Below, piece by piece: positions 1 through 8,941 of a stretch of 64,000 nt of DNA (the stretch's first letter is position 1; every line of letters begins with the position of its first letter). This stretch comes from Methylorubrum populi (GTDB lineage: Bacteria; Pseudomonadota; Alphaproteobacteria; Rhizobiales; Beijerinckiaceae). The stretch spans positions 1,439,001-1,503,000 of the forward strand of contig JAQIIU010000003.1 of NCBI GenBank assembly GCA_036946625.1. The letters run 5' to 3'. Both the position numbers and the translations under genes were made by a program. A model generated the notes under the pieces. The model was given only the letters and a program-made list of their open reading frames with translations. It ran no database searches and was not told the origin of the DNA.

Positions 1-131
1 TGCCACCTCATTAACAAACGCGCCGCAGGGCGGTAACCGCCCGTCAACCCTGCCGCCGCAAAGCTGCCGCATCGCCGTCGTCTGCCGCAGCCCGCATGTG
101 CCGGGACATCGGCGCGGGGAACAGCAGGCCC

Positions 132-971
132 ATGGATCTCGTCCTGATCGCGAAGGCGCTCGTGCTCGCCGTGGTGGAAGGCGCCACCGAGTTCATCCCG
201 GTCTCCTCGACCGGCCACCAACTCCTCATCGGCCACTTCATCGGCTTCCACTCGCCCAACAACACCTTCGAGGTGCTGATCCAGCTCGGCGCGATCCTGG
301 CGATCCTGTTCGCCTATTTCGGGCGGCTCTGGGGGATCGCCACCGCGCTGCCGAACGACCCGAGGGCGCGCCGCTTCGTGCTGGCGGTGCTGATCGCCTT
401 CCTGCCCGCGGCGATCGTCGGCGGGCTGTTCTCGAAATACATCAAGTTCTACCTGTTCAATCCGTGGATCGTCTGCGCGACCCTCGTGGCCGGCGGCCTC
501 GTGCTGCTCGTCGTCGACGACACGGTCGGCGAGCCGAAGGCCGCGCCGCATGACGGCCCGACCGAGCGCCCGCGAAAGACCGACGTGTTCGAGTTCAGCC
601 TGCCGATGGCGCTGAAGATCGGCCTGTTCCAGTGCCTCGCCATGATCCCCGGCGTGTCGCGCTCCGGCGCCACCATCGTCGGGGCGATGCTGATGGGCGC
701 GAGCAAGCGCTCGGCCACCGAGTTCTCGTTCTACCTCGCCATGCCGACCATGGCGGGCGCCTTCGCCAAGGACCTGCTCGACAACTACAGGAACCTGTCC
801 TCGAACGACGCGCTGCTGATCGTCATCGGCTTCGTCGCCGCCTTCGTCTCGGCCCTGATCGTGGTGCGCACGGTGCTCGACTACGTCTCCCGCCACGGCT
901 TCTGGCTGTTCGCGTGGTGGCGCATCGTCGTGGGCTCGCTCGGCTTCGCCGGACTGATTGTTTTTGGCTGA
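132..971 (+). CDS. uppP: Undecaprenyl-diphosphatase UppP (BacA)
   Basis: Integral membrane phosphatase that converts undecaprenyl diphosphate to the monophosphate lipid carrier used for peptidoglycan and polysaccharide synthesis; the family is linked to bacitracin resistance. The 279-residue length is normal. Both signature motifs are visible: [14 protein letters not shown] at residues 17-30 and PGVSRSG near 173-179. Several hydrophobic membrane spans surround them. I chose the ATG at 132 because the protein then begins with [10 protein letters not shown] as in relatives; an in-frame ATG at 96 would add 12 polar residues. The gene stands alone, with a repeat-bearing gap downstream. Confidence 0.96.
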   Translation: MDLVLIAKALVLAVVEGATEFIPVSSTGHQLLIGHFIGFHSPNNTFEVLIQLGAILAILFAYFGRLWGIATALPNDPRARRFVLAVLIAFLPAAIVGGLFSKYIKFYLFNPWIVCATLVAGGLVLLVVDDTVGEPKAAPHDGPTERPRKTDVFEFSLPMALKIGLFQCLAMIPGVSRSGATIVGAMLMGASKRSATEFSFYLAMPTMAGAFAKDLLDNYRNLSSNDALLIVIGFVAAFVSALIVVRTVLDYVSRHGFWLFAWWRIVVGSLGFAGLIVFG

Positions 972-1014
972 AGCCTCAGGATTTTGAGCGAGGCGGGCGC
1001 GGTGACCCGGACGA

Positions 1015-1130
1015 ATACCAAGCTGCAGGGAAGCCGACCGATGGTCGTATCCCTTGCGTCCGGCGGACGCCCGCCGCCGCGCCTTCGTGCGGGCAACGGG
1101 CGATGAGTCGGGATCATCGCCCGTTGGTAT
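1015..1130 (+). repeat. 116-bp MITE-like element, copy A
   Basis: Non-coding element bounded by ATACCAA (1015-1021) and TTGGTAT (1124-1130). Its sequence matches, in the opposite orientation, 44768-44883, and more loosely 37621-37735. The interior is GC-rich and palindromic around CGGCGGACGCCCGCCG. There is no transposase. It lies between uppP and the mutase gene. Confidence 0.75.
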
Positions 1131-1268
1131 AAAGTCGGTTGTCGTCCGCCCGCGCCCCGTGCAAGGGCTTGCGGCCAAGTCGCTGCTCTCTCAAGAAGCA
1201 GCCGGGAAACGTCGCTGCCCTGGAGCTCGTCCCGACCGCGTTGCAATCGGGACAGGCTCCGGATCCTT

Positions 1269-1326
1269 GTTTTGACGCACTCTCTTTCGCCGAACCGGTG
1301 TCCATTTCGGCGGAGAGCGCTCTAGG
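1269..1326 (+). repeat. Rhizobiales-type palindromic repeat upstream of the mutase gene
   Basis: The segment contains an imperfect inverted repeat with arms CTCTCTTTCGCCGAA and TTCGGCGGAGAG around CCGGTGTCCAT. It resembles the short dispersed palindromes common in intergenic DNA of Rhizobiales; that resemblance is from memory. It ends 12 bases before the mutase start codon, so it would lie in the promoter or 5' leader. Confidence 0.5.
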
Positions 1327-1338
1327 GTCTCGCTCAAG

Positions 1339-3159
1339 ATGGAAGATCGTCCCCTCGCCGCGTTGTTCGAGCCCGCCACCCGCGAGCGTTGGCGCGGCGC
1401 CGTCGAGGCCGCGCTGAAGGGGGGCGACTTCGAGAAACGCCTCGTCTCGAAGACCGCCGACGGCCTGCGCATCGAGCCGCTCTACGCGCCGGCGGCCGCC
1501 GCGGCGCAGCCGGTGCGGGCGCCCGGCCCCTGGCGGCTGGCGCAGCGCATCGACCATCCCGACGCGGAGAAGGCCGCGGCGCAGGCGCTGACCGACCTCG
1601 AAGGCGGCGCCGACGCGCTGGTTCTGGTCCACCGCGACGCGCCCGCCGCCCGCGGCTTCGGCCTCGACCTCTCGTCCGTGGACGCGCTGGACGCCGCGCT
1701 GAAGGGTGTGATGCTGCCGCTCATCGCCCTGCGTCTCGATGCCGGCTTGGCCGGCTTCGAGACGGCGGCTCTGCTCAAGCGACTGGTCGAGCGCCGCGGC
1801 GACGATCCGGCCGCCCTCGACCTCGATCTCGGCCTCGATCCCCTCGGCATCCGCGCCGCGACCGGCCGGCTCGATTCGGGCTGGGAGGCCCGGCTTTCCG
1901 AGGCGGTGAGCGTGTTCGAAGGCTATCGCGGCCGCGTGGCGCTCGCCGATGGCCGGCCCTACCACGAGGCGGGCGCGAGCGAGGTGCAGGAACTCGCCGC
2001 CGTGCTGGCCACGGCCGTCGCCTACCTGCGGGCGCTGGAGGCGGGCGGCCACGGCCTCGCGCAGGCGCGTGAAAAAATCTCCGTCCTGCTGGTGGCGGAT
2101 GCCGACGAGTTCCTGACCATCGCCAGGTTCCGGGCGATCCGCCGGCTCTGGGCCCGGGTCGAGCAGGCCTGCGGCCTCGAACCGAGACCGCTGCGGGTGC
2201 TGGCCGAGACCGCGTGGCGGATGATGACCCGCCGCGATCCGTTCGTGAACATCCTGCGCACCGCCATGGCCTCGGCCTCGGCCGGCCTCGGCGGGGCCGA
2301 TTCGGTGACGGCGCTGCCCTACACCCAGGCGCTCGGCCTGCCCGACGCCTTCGCCCGGCGCGTGGTGCGCAACAGCCAGATCGTGCTGATCGAGGAATCG
2401 AACCTCGCCAAGGTGTCCGATCCGGCCGCCGGCGCCGGCGGCTTCGAGGCGCTCACCGCCGAACTGACCGAGAAGGCCTGGGGCCTCTTCCAAGAGATCG
2501 AGCGCGAGGGCGGCATCGCCGCGAGCCTCGAATCCGGCGCGCTGGGCCGGCGGATCGCGGGGGTGGCCCAGGCCCGTGCCCGGGCGGTGGCGACCCGCAG
2601 GGAGCCGCTCACCGGTGCCAGCGCGTTTCCCTTCCTCGCCGAGAAGCCGGTCGCCGTCCTCGACGTGGCGCCCCGTCCCGCGACGACCCGGTCCGAGGCC
2701 GCTCTGCCCTCGCTGCGTCTGGCCGAGGCCTACGAGGCGCTCCGCGACGCCTCCGACGCCGTGCTGGCGGAGACGGGCCGGCGACCGGCGGTGTTCCTGG
2801 CCAATCTCGGCCCGGTGGCGGTCCACAACGCCCGCTCGACCTTCGCCGCCAACGCCTTCGCCGCGGGCGGCATCGAGGCGCTGGGCAACGACGGCTTTTC
2901 GGATGCGAGCGACTTGGCGGACGCGTTCAAGGCATCCGGCGCGCGGCTCGCCTGCCTGTGTTCCTCCGATGCCGTCTACGCGACGGACGCCGTATCCGCC
3001 GCCGAGGCCCTGAGGGCGGCCGGCGCCGGCACGATCTACCTCGCCGGCAAGCCCGCGGATGCGGATGCGCTGGGCCGGGCCGGCGTCCACGGCTTCCTGT
3101 TCGCGGGCTGCGACCTGCTCGCGCTGCTGCGCGAGGCGGCGGAGCGGGCGAGGGGTTGA
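1339..3159 (+). CDS. mcmB: Methylmalonyl-CoA mutase small (beta) subunit
   Basis: Non-catalytic subunit of the B12-dependent methylmalonyl-CoA mutase heterodimer, which interconverts methylmalonyl-CoA and succinyl-CoA; in Methylobacterium this is a late step of the ethylmalonyl-CoA pathway. At 606 residues it has the usual small-subunit length. The N-terminal two thirds follow the TIM-barrel mutase domain, with conserved stretches such as VLAETAWRMMTRRDPFVN and AASLESGALGRRIAGVAQ. The C-terminal domain keeps the B12-binding fold but ends HGFLFAGCDLLALL with no DxHxxG cobalamin ligand, as expected for the beta subunit. The large subunit is not in this window. Confidence 0.93.
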   Translation: MEDRPLAALFEPATRERWRGAVEAALKGGDFEKRLVSKTADGLRIEPLYAPAAAAAQPVRAPGPWRLAQRIDHPDAEKAAAQALTDLEGGADALVLVHRDAPAARGFGLDLSSVDALDAALKGVMLPLIALRLDAGLAGFETAALLKRLVERRGDDPAALDLDLGLDPLGIRAATGRLDSGWEARLSEAVSVFEGYRGRVALADGRPYHEAGASEVQELAAVLATAVAYLRALEAGGHGLAQAREKISVLLVADADEFLTIARFRAIRRLWARVEQACGLEPRPLRVLAETAWRMMTRRDPFVNILRTAMASASAGLGGADSVTALPYTQALGLPDAFARRVVRNSQIVLIEESNLAKVSDPAAGAGGFEALTAELTEKAWGLFQEIEREGGIAASLESGALGRRIAGVAQARARAVATRREPLTGASAFPFLAEKPVAVLDVAPRPATTRSEAALPSLRLAEAYEALRDASDAVLAETGRRPAVFLANLGPVAVHNARSTFAANAFAAGGIEALGNDGFSDASDLADAFKASGARLACLCSSDAVYATDAVSAAEALRAAGAGTIYLAGKPADADALGRAGVHGFLFAGCDLLALLREAAERARG

Positions 3160-3290
3160 GGGGAGAACCGTGTCGCAGGGGCGTGGTTTTCGAAGGGTCA
3201 CGGCGCCGCCAAGGCTCGGAACTCAGGGCTCGGAACCAGGGCTCTGTACTCAGGCTCACGGCATTCGACCGTCATTCCTCTTGCCCTTGT

Positions 3291-3330
3291 CCGTCATTCC
3301 GGGTTCGCCTCCGGCGCCCCGGAATGACGG
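3291..3330. repeat. REP-like hairpin after the mutase gene
   Basis: Perfect 13-bp inverted repeat, CCGTCATTCCGGG (3291-3303) and CCCGGAATGACGG (3318-3330), with a 14-base loop and no following T-run. It lies in the 331-base gap 3160-3490, in which I see no gene. It could stabilise or end the mutase transcript, or be a dispersed palindrome. Confidence 0.6.
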
Positions 3331-3490
3331 CGGAGGGGACGGACGGGGTGGATCGGTATCCTGCGCGCTTGTCGTGTCGACCCGGGGTCGCGGCCCTGCG
3401 GTGCCGCACGCAACCTTGACTCTGCGGGGTCCGAGGCAATCTTCCGGCAGGCACCGCCGTCAAGGCCTCCACCAGCCGGACCCCGACCCC

Positions 3491-3883
3491 ATGCGCCTGC
3501 CGATCCTCGCCGCCGTCATCCTCGCCGTCACCGCCGCGGGGCTCGGCACGGCGGACGCGGCCAAGCGCAAGGTGCAGGTGCCCGACCGCTTCGACGGCCG
3601 CTGGAGCATCGAGGTCGTGACCCTCGATGGTCCCTGCGACCGGGCCTACCGCTATGGCGTACAGATCGAACGCGGCGAGGCCATCTACGGCGGCGGCGAG
3701 TTCGATATTCGCGGTCGTGTCTCGTCCAACGGCACCGTCCGCGGCACCATCTCCCGCGGCGGCAGTGCGGCGCAGGTGCTCGGCCGCCTCACCGCTCAGG
3801 GGACCGGCTCGGGCCGCTGGACGACGCTGGGCGACGGGCCGATCAGTTGCAGCGGAAACTGGAACGCCGTCCGCCGCGGCTGA
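3491..3883 (+). CDS. Small exported protein of unknown function
   Basis: A 130-residue protein that I do not recognise. It begins with a clear signal peptide (MRLPILAAVILAVTAAGLG, likely cleaved near ADA at about residue 23). The mature part is a compact beta-rich domain with DGRWSIEVVTLDGPCDRAYRYGVQIERG and a closing SCSGNWNAVRR, with two cysteines that could form a disulfide in the periplasm. The ATG at 3491 is the start that keeps the signal peptide intact. It neighbours two other small exported proteins, but spacing does not show an operon. Confidence 0.75.
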   Translation: MRLPILAAVILAVTAAGLGTADAAKRKVQVPDRFDGRWSIEVVTLDGPCDRAYRYGVQIERGEAIYGGGEFDIRGRVSSNGTVRGTISRGGSAAQVLGRLTAQGTGSGRWTTLGDGPISCSGNWNAVRRG

Positions 3884-4047
3884 TGCCACCCGAGCGCCCC
3901 CGCCTGCCTGCGCCGGCTGGCTGTGGCCGCCGGGCGACAAACACTCACTTTATCTCGCGGTGCGGCAGAAGGGGCCGATTCTCGCCCTAGATCCGGCACG
4001 TTCTCCGGCGAACACTGACGGCGTTCGACACCCGTTCGAGGCGCCCC

Positions 4048-4515
4048 ATGAAAGCCGCGATGAAAGCCGTGCCGTTCCTCGGCCTTGCCGCCGTGCTGCT
4101 CGATCCCGCGGCCGAGGCGCGCCCGGCCCGGCAGCACGTGCCCGGTTCCCCGCACGCGGTGCTGGCGCCGCTCGAAGAGGCGGCCACGGCCTGCTTCGCC
4201 GAGACGGTGATGTCCAACCCCAAGGCCGTTCGGCTGGCCCGGGACGGACGCTGGTACGAGGCCGCGGGCGTGACCGGCTTCCTGTGCCGCCCCGAGGTCG
4301 ACCGCATGGCGGTCGCGCACGACCGCATCTACGGCCGCGGCACCGGCGCCACCTACTTCAAGGGCGCCTATGCCCGCCACCTCGACAAGCAGCTCGCCAC
4401 CCGCCTGCAGCCCCTGCTGGAGCCGAAGGCCGTCGCGAGCGCCGAGCCGCCGACGGAGAAGGCGTCCCTCGCCGACAGCGCGGCTGAAGCCGCGCCGGAG
4501 GGTGCGGATCACTGA
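4048..4515 (+). CDS. Exported protein of unknown function
   Basis: A 155-residue protein with no recognised domain. The N-terminus (MKAAMKAVPFLGLAAVLLDPAAEA) looks like a signal peptide, although the hydrophobic core is short and has no obvious cleavage motif. The middle carries two cysteines (ATACFAETVM and TGFLCRPEVD) and a basic region, AVAHDRIYGRGTGATYFKGAYARHLDKQL, that may form a helical domain. The tail is acidic and alanine-rich. It converges on the DUF2147 gene on the other strand with a gap of about 20 bases. Confidence 0.7.
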   Translation: MKAAMKAVPFLGLAAVLLDPAAEARPARQHVPGSPHAVLAPLEEAATACFAETVMSNPKAVRLARDGRWYEAAGVTGFLCRPEVDRMAVAHDRIYGRGTGATYFKGAYARHLDKQLATRLQPLLEPKAVASAEPPTEKASLADSAAEAAPEGADH

Positions 4516-4537
4516 CCCGGGTCGAAGCCGGGGCCTG

Positions 4538-4981
4538 TTACCGGACCCGCCGCCAGGTCTGGCGCTTGCACAGGACGCTGAGCACGCAGCCCGCGACCTC
4601 GACGGTGTCGGGTCCCTTGGGAGTCAGACTGCCCGAATAGGTCTTGCCGTCGGTCGGGTTGTAGAGACTGCCGTCGAAACCCGCACCGCCCGGAGTGCCG
4701 ACCTGCATGATCTGCACGCCGACGAGCTTGCGCGTGCGCAGCGACGGATCGGGATTTTGCGCGTCGACGCCGGGACCGGTCGTCGACGCGATCACTCCGC
4801 AATAGCCGCCGCCGCAGCGGGAGATGCGTACGGTCGAGCCCGGCGTCTCCGTCTGCCATACGCCGGAGAGGTCCGCCGCCTTCTGTGCCAGGACGCCCGT
4901 GCCGGACACGGCAAGCAGCAGCGCGGCCGCGCGCGCCGCCGTCGACAGATGGCGTGAACGGTTGGCACGAAGCGTCGTCAT
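4538..4981 (-). CDS. DUF2147 family exported protein
   Basis: A 147-residue protein with a signal peptide (AARAAALLLAVSGTGVLAQ) followed by a complete DUF2147 domain: LSGVWQTE, the cysteine pair CGGGYCGVI, the NPDPSLRTRKLVGVQI block and the closing CVLSVLCKRQTWRR. The family is periplasmic and of unknown biochemical function. A good ribosome-binding site, GGAGGAGA, lies just before the ATG at 4981. The gene is transcribed alone, towards the previous gene. Confidence 0.85.
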   Translation of the reverse strand: MTTLRANRSRHLSTAARAAALLLAVSGTGVLAQKAADLSGVWQTETPGSTVRISRCGGGYCGVIASTTGPGVDAQNPDPSLRTRKLVGVQIMQVGTPGGAGFDGSLYNPTDGKTYSGSLTPKGPDTVEVAGCVLSVLCKRQTWRRVR

Positions 4982-5154
4982 CGGTGTTCTCCTCCTCTCC
5001 GGCTGTCGTTGCCGGATATCACCAGCGGTAGTCGTGCGGCCACGCTTCGACAAGGAGCGGGACGGCCGACGAGTTACGATACGGCCTTGACTTCGCCACC
5101 TTGGCGCGGCCTACGACCCGCAATTGCCGAGAGCGGGCGAGGCAGGAGCAACGG

Positions 5155-5706
5155 ATGCAGGTGATCGAGACCGAGATCCCGGCGGTCAAGCGGGTGATCC
5201 CGAAGCGCCACGGCGACGACCGCGGCTGGTTCTCGGAAGTGTACCGGGCCGACATCCTCGCCGAGCACGGCATCGCCAACGTCTTCCTTCAGGACAACCA
5301 GTCCTTCTCCGCGCCCGTGGGCACGATCCGCGGCCTGCATTTCCAGGTGGCGCCCGGCGCCCAGGCCAAGCTGGTGCGGGTGCTCGCCGGGGCGATCCTC
5401 GATGTCGCCGTGGACATCCGCTCCGGTTCCCCGACCTACGGCCGGCACGTCGCCGTGCGCCTCGACGCGTCGGGCGGCGAGCAGCTCTTCGTGCCCGCCG
5501 GCTTCGCCCACGGCTTCTGCACCCTGGAGCCGGATACCATGGTCGCCTACAAGGTCGACGCCTATTACAGCCCGGCCGACGACCGGAACCTGCGCTGGAA
5601 CGATCCGGCCATCGGCATCGAATGGCCGGTCGCCGAGGCCGATGCGATCCTGTCGGGCAAGGACAAGGTCGCCCCCCTCCTGGCCGATCTCGGCCGCGTC
5701 TTCTGA
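5155..5706 (+). CDS. rfbC: dTDP-4-dehydrorhamnose 3,5-epimerase
   Basis: Third enzyme of dTDP-L-rhamnose synthesis (RmlC); it epimerises C3 and C5 of dTDP-4-keto-6-deoxyglucose. The 183 residues give the usual single cupin domain. Family landmarks are visible: FLQDNQSFS, GTIRGLHFQ with the catalytic histidine, KLVRVLAGAILDVAVDIR, and FAHGFCTLEP. The ATG at 5155 gives the family's normal N-terminus (MQVIETEIPAVKRV). It is first in the order rfbC-rfbB-rfbD-rfbA, all on one strand; the 128-base gap to rfbB allows an internal promoter. Confidence 0.96.
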   Translation: MQVIETEIPAVKRVIPKRHGDDRGWFSEVYRADILAEHGIANVFLQDNQSFSAPVGTIRGLHFQVAPGAQAKLVRVLAGAILDVAVDIRSGSPTYGRHVAVRLDASGGEQLFVPAGFAHGFCTLEPDTMVAYKVDAYYSPADDRNLRWNDPAIGIEWPVAEADAILSGKDKVAPLLADLGRVF

Positions 5707-5834
5707 TTCGAGGTGCCGGGAGCGGCGGCCGAGCCGGTTGATCCCGACCTCAGGTTGACATAGCCGCAACGCAACATGCCTCTTCCGGCTCGATGGGCGG
5801 AGAGCACGGGCCGGCACCGACGGAGTTTGGATCG

Positions 5835-6893
5835 ATGCGCATTCTGGTGACGGGCGGCTGCGGCTTCATCGGCTCCGCCCTGGTGCTGCATCTGGTGCAG
5901 GATCTCGGCCACGAGGTGCTGACCCTCGACGCCCTGACCTACGCCGCCAACCCGATCTCGCTCGACCCGCTGAAGGGTGATCCCCGGCACCGCCTGGAGC
6001 GGGCCGACATCTGCGATCCGGCCCGTGTCCACGCGCTCTACGCCGACTTCCGGCCCGAGGCGGTGATGCATCTGGCCGCCGAGAGCCATGTCGACCGCTC
6101 GATCACCGATCCCGGCGCCTTCGTGCGCACCAACGTGATCGGCACCCAGGTGATGCTCGACGGCGCCCGCACCCACTGGGAGAGCCTCGACGGCGAGGCC
6201 AGGAAGACCTTCCGCTTCCTCCACGTCTCGACCGACGAGGTCTACGGCTCGCTGCCGCCGGACGCCTTCTTCACGGAGGAGAGCCGCTACGATCCGCGCT
6301 CGCCCTACTCGGCCTCGAAGGCGGCCTCCGACCACCTCGCGCGGGCCTGGCACGAGACCTACGGCCTGCCGGTGCTGGTGACGAACTGCTCGAACAACTA
6401 CGGCCCGCGCCACTTCCCCGAAAAGCTGATCCCGCTGATGATCCTGGCGGCGCTGGAGGGCAAGGCGCTGCCGGTCTACGGCGACGGCCTGAACGAGCGC
6501 GACTGGATCCATGTCGAGGACCATGCCCGCGGCCTCGTCGCGGTGCTGGAGCGCGGCCGGCTCGGCGAGACCTACCTGCTCGGCGGGCGCTCGGTGCGGA
6601 ACAACCTCGCCGTGGTGAAGGCGCTGTGCGCCGCCTTCGACCGGCTGCGCCCCGAGCACGGCCCGCACGAGCGCCTGATCTCCTTCGTCGCCGACCGGCC
6701 CGGTCACGACCGGCGCTACGCCATCGATCCTTCGAAGGCCGAGGCCGATGTCGGCTGGCGGCCGACCAAGGTGTTCGAGGAGGCGTTGGAAGAGACCGTG
6801 CGCTGGTATCTCGACAACGAGGCGTGGTGGCGCCCGATCCGAGAGGGCCGCTATTCCGGCGAGCGCCTCGGCCTCGCGCAAAAGAGCGCCTGA
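5835..6893 (+). CDS. rfbB: dTDP-glucose 4,6-dehydratase
   Basis: RmlB converts dTDP-glucose to dTDP-4-keto-6-deoxyglucose using bound NAD. The 352-residue protein is an extended short-chain dehydrogenase. It shows the dinucleotide motif GGCGFIGSAL at the N-terminus, HLAAESHVDRSI, STDEVYGSL with the catalytic Thr-Asp-Glu, and YSASKAASDH carrying the YxxxK pair. The ATG at 5835 places the Rossmann strand at residue 2. The stop codon at 6893 is two bases before the rfbD start, so the two are probably translationally coupled. Confidence 0.97.
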   Translation: MRILVTGGCGFIGSALVLHLVQDLGHEVLTLDALTYAANPISLDPLKGDPRHRLERADICDPARVHALYADFRPEAVMHLAAESHVDRSITDPGAFVRTNVIGTQVMLDGARTHWESLDGEARKTFRFLHVSTDEVYGSLPPDAFFTEESRYDPRSPYSASKAASDHLARAWHETYGLPVLVTNCSNNYGPRHFPEKLIPLMILAALEGKALPVYGDGLNERDWIHVEDHARGLVAVLERGRLGETYLLGGRSVRNNLAVVKALCAAFDRLRPEHGPHERLISFVADRPGHDRRYAIDPSKAEADVGWRPTKVFEEALEETVRWYLDNEAWWRPIREGRYSGERLGLAQKSA

Positions 6894-6895
6894 GC

Positions 6896-7786
6896 ATGGA
6901 CATCCTGATCCTCGGCGGCGCCGGTCAGGTCGGCACGGAGCTTCAGGCCTTTTCCTGGCCCGAGGGCGTGCGGGTGCATGCCCCCGACCGCCAGACCCTC
7001 GACATCGCCGACGAGGGAGCGATCGCCGCCGCGCTCGACGCGCGGGCCTATGCGGCGGTGATCAACCCGGCCGCCTACACGGCGGTGGACCGGGCCGAGA
7101 GCGAGGTCGCGGCCGCGTGGCGCCTCAATGCGCTCGCCCCCGCCTTCCTCGCCGCCGAGACGAACAGGCGAAACATCCCGCTCGTGCACGTCTCGACCGA
7201 CTACGTGTTCGACGGCTCGGGCGACGGCTTCCATGCCCCCGACGCGCCCGTGAACCCGAGAAGCGTCTACGGCGCCAGCAAGGCGGCGGGTGAGATGGCG
7301 GTGCGCTCGGCCAACCCGCGCCACGCGGTTGTCCGCACCGCCTGGGTGGTCAGCCCGCACCGGGGCAACTTCGTGAAGACGATGCTGCGGCTGGCAAACG
7401 AGCGGGATCGTCTGACCGTGGTGGACGACCAGCACGGCTGCCCGACTTCGGCCGCCGACCTCGCCGCGGCGCTGGCCACGATCGCCCTGCGGCTGGCGGG
7501 TGACGAGGCCGCGCCGACGGGCACCTTCCACTGCGTCAACGACGGCGCCACCACGTGGTGCGACTTCGCCCGCGCGATCCTGGCGGGTTCGGCGCGGCGT
7601 GGCGGGCGCTCGGTGCCGGTCGAGGGCATCCCGACCTCCGCCTACCCGACGCCCGCGAAGCGCCCGGCCAATTCCCGCCTGTCCACGCAGAGCCTGACCG
7701 ACGCCTTTCGTATCGCGCCGCGGCCCTGGGAGGCGGCGCTCGACGACATCCTCGACCGGCTGGTGGGGCCGGTCCGCTCCAACTGA
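6896..7786 (+). CDS. rfbD: dTDP-4-dehydrorhamnose reductase
   Basis: RmlD performs the last step, NAD(P)H-dependent reduction to dTDP-L-rhamnose. The 296-residue length is typical. Visible motifs are GGAGQVG near the N-terminus, NPAAYTAVDRAE, VHVSTDYVFDG, and YGASKAAGE with the YxxxK catalytic pair, followed by the family's RTAWVVSPHRGNFVKTM. The start at 6896 follows the rfbB stop by two bases. A 15-base gap separates it from rfbA. Confidence 0.96.
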   Translation: MDILILGGAGQVGTELQAFSWPEGVRVHAPDRQTLDIADEGAIAAALDARAYAAVINPAAYTAVDRAESEVAAAWRLNALAPAFLAAETNRRNIPLVHVSTDYVFDGSGDGFHAPDAPVNPRSVYGASKAAGEMAVRSANPRHAVVRTAWVVSPHRGNFVKTMLRLANERDRLTVVDDQHGCPTSAADLAAALATIALRLAGDEAAPTGTFHCVNDGATTWCDFARAILAGSARRGGRSVPVEGIPTSAYPTPAKRPANSRLSTQSLTDAFRIAPRPWEAALDDILDRLVGPVRSN

Positions 7787-7801
7787 TCGGGACGTGTTCG
7801 T

Positions 7802-8692
7802 ATGAAGGGCATCGTGCTCGCCGGCGGCTCCGGCACAAGGCTCCATCCGGCGACGCTGGCGATCAACAAGCAACTGCTGCCGGTCTACGACAAGCCGATG
7901 ATCTACTATCCGATCTCGGTGCTGATGCTGGCCGGCATCCGCGAGATCCTGATCATCTCGAGCCCTGAGCACCTGGGCAACTACCAGCGCCTGCTCGGCA
8001 CCGGCGAGCAGTTCGGGCTGACCTTCTCCTACGCGGTGCAGCCGCGCCCCGAGGGACTGGCCCAGGCCTTCCTCATCGGGCGCGACTTCGTCGGCCGCGA
8101 CGACGTGGCCCTGGTGCTCGGCGACAACCTGTTCTTCGGCAACGGCATGAGCGAGCTGCTGGCCAAGGCCCGCGCCCGCAAGAGCGGGGCGACGGTGTTC
8201 GCCTACCACGTCGATCATCCGGAGGCCTACGGCGTCGTCACCCTCGACGAGTCGGGCCGGCCGCTGAAGCTGGTGGAGAAGCCCAAGACCCCGGAAAGCC
8301 CCTGGGCGGTGACCGGGCTGTACTTCTACGACAATCAAGTGCTCGACATCGCTGCCGACGTGAAACCTTCGGACCGGGGCGAGCTCGAGATCACCTCCGT
8401 CAACCAGACCTATCTCGAACGCGGCCAGCTCCATGTCGAGCGGATGAGCCGCGGCTACGCGTGGCTGGACACCGGCACGCACGACAATCTCCTGGAGGCC
8501 GGCGAGTTCGTGCGCGTGCTCCAGCACCGGCAGGGGCTTCAGGTCGCCTGCCTGGAGGAGATCGCCTACCTTCAGGGCTTCATCGGCCGCGAGCAGCTCC
8601 AGGCACGGGGCGAGCTCTTCGCCAAGACCAGTTACGGCCAGAACCTGCTGCGCCTCGCCCGGGAAGGCCGCCGGCCCGATCGGGATTTTTGA
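7802..8692 (+). CDS. rfbA: Glucose-1-phosphate thymidylyltransferase
   Basis: RmlA joins dTTP and glucose-1-phosphate, the committing step of dTDP-rhamnose synthesis, and is normally feedback-inhibited by the end product. The 296-residue protein has the nucleotidyltransferase signature [11 protein letters not shown] at the N-terminus, LGDNLFFG with the metal-binding aspartate, and LVEKPKTP. The C-terminus ([12 protein letters not shown]) is complete. It closes the four-gene operon. The rhamnose would supply surface polysaccharide; the receiving glycosyltransferases are not adjacent. Confidence 0.97.
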   Translation: MKGIVLAGGSGTRLHPATLAINKQLLPVYDKPMIYYPISVLMLAGIREILIISSPEHLGNYQRLLGTGEQFGLTFSYAVQPRPEGLAQAFLIGRDFVGRDDVALVLGDNLFFGNGMSELLAKARARKSGATVFAYHVDHPEAYGVVTLDESGRPLKLVEKPKTPESPWAVTGLYFYDNQVLDIAADVKPSDRGELEITSVNQTYLERGQLHVERMSRGYAWLDTGTHDNLLEAGEFVRVLQHRQGLQVACLEEIAYLQGFIGREQLQARGELFAKTSYGQNLLRLAREGRRPDRDF

Positions 8693-8725
8693 AGCGGGAG
8701 CCTTGGCGTTTCCGGCGCGGATGCC

Positions 8726-8908
8726 GTCGGACCGCCCGGATGCTCCTTTCGGCGCCGTCGCGGGTGCTGGATTGCTTCGCCTGACGGCTCGCGATGACGG
8801 CGCGGGTGCCTCTCTCCGTCATTGCGAGGCTCGGCGCAAGCAATCCAGCGCGCCGCATGTTCCGAAAGCTCGCGCCGCCGGATCGCTTCGCCATGCTCGC
8901 GATGACGG
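8726..8908. repeat. Mosaic REP-type repeat downstream of rfbA
   Basis: Non-coding block built from alternating inverted modules such as GGATTGCTTCGCCTGACGG, CATTGCGAGGCTCGGCGC and CGATGACGG. Related blocks occur at 31233-31324, 54451-54541 and 59113-59248. The copy at 59113 shares the extra lead GGACCGCCCG(A/G)ATGCT. It lies between rfbA and the convergent minus-strand gene. Confidence 0.7.
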
Positions 8909-8941
8909 TCCGGGCAGCGAACCGTTCGGTATGAAATCGCG

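Noticed and set aside
1114..3201. 695-codon minus-strand open frame opposite the mutase gene
   Set aside because: Long antisense frames are expected in DNA of this GC content. The sense frame encodes a recognisable enzyme and the antisense product is arginine/glycine-rich with no domain.
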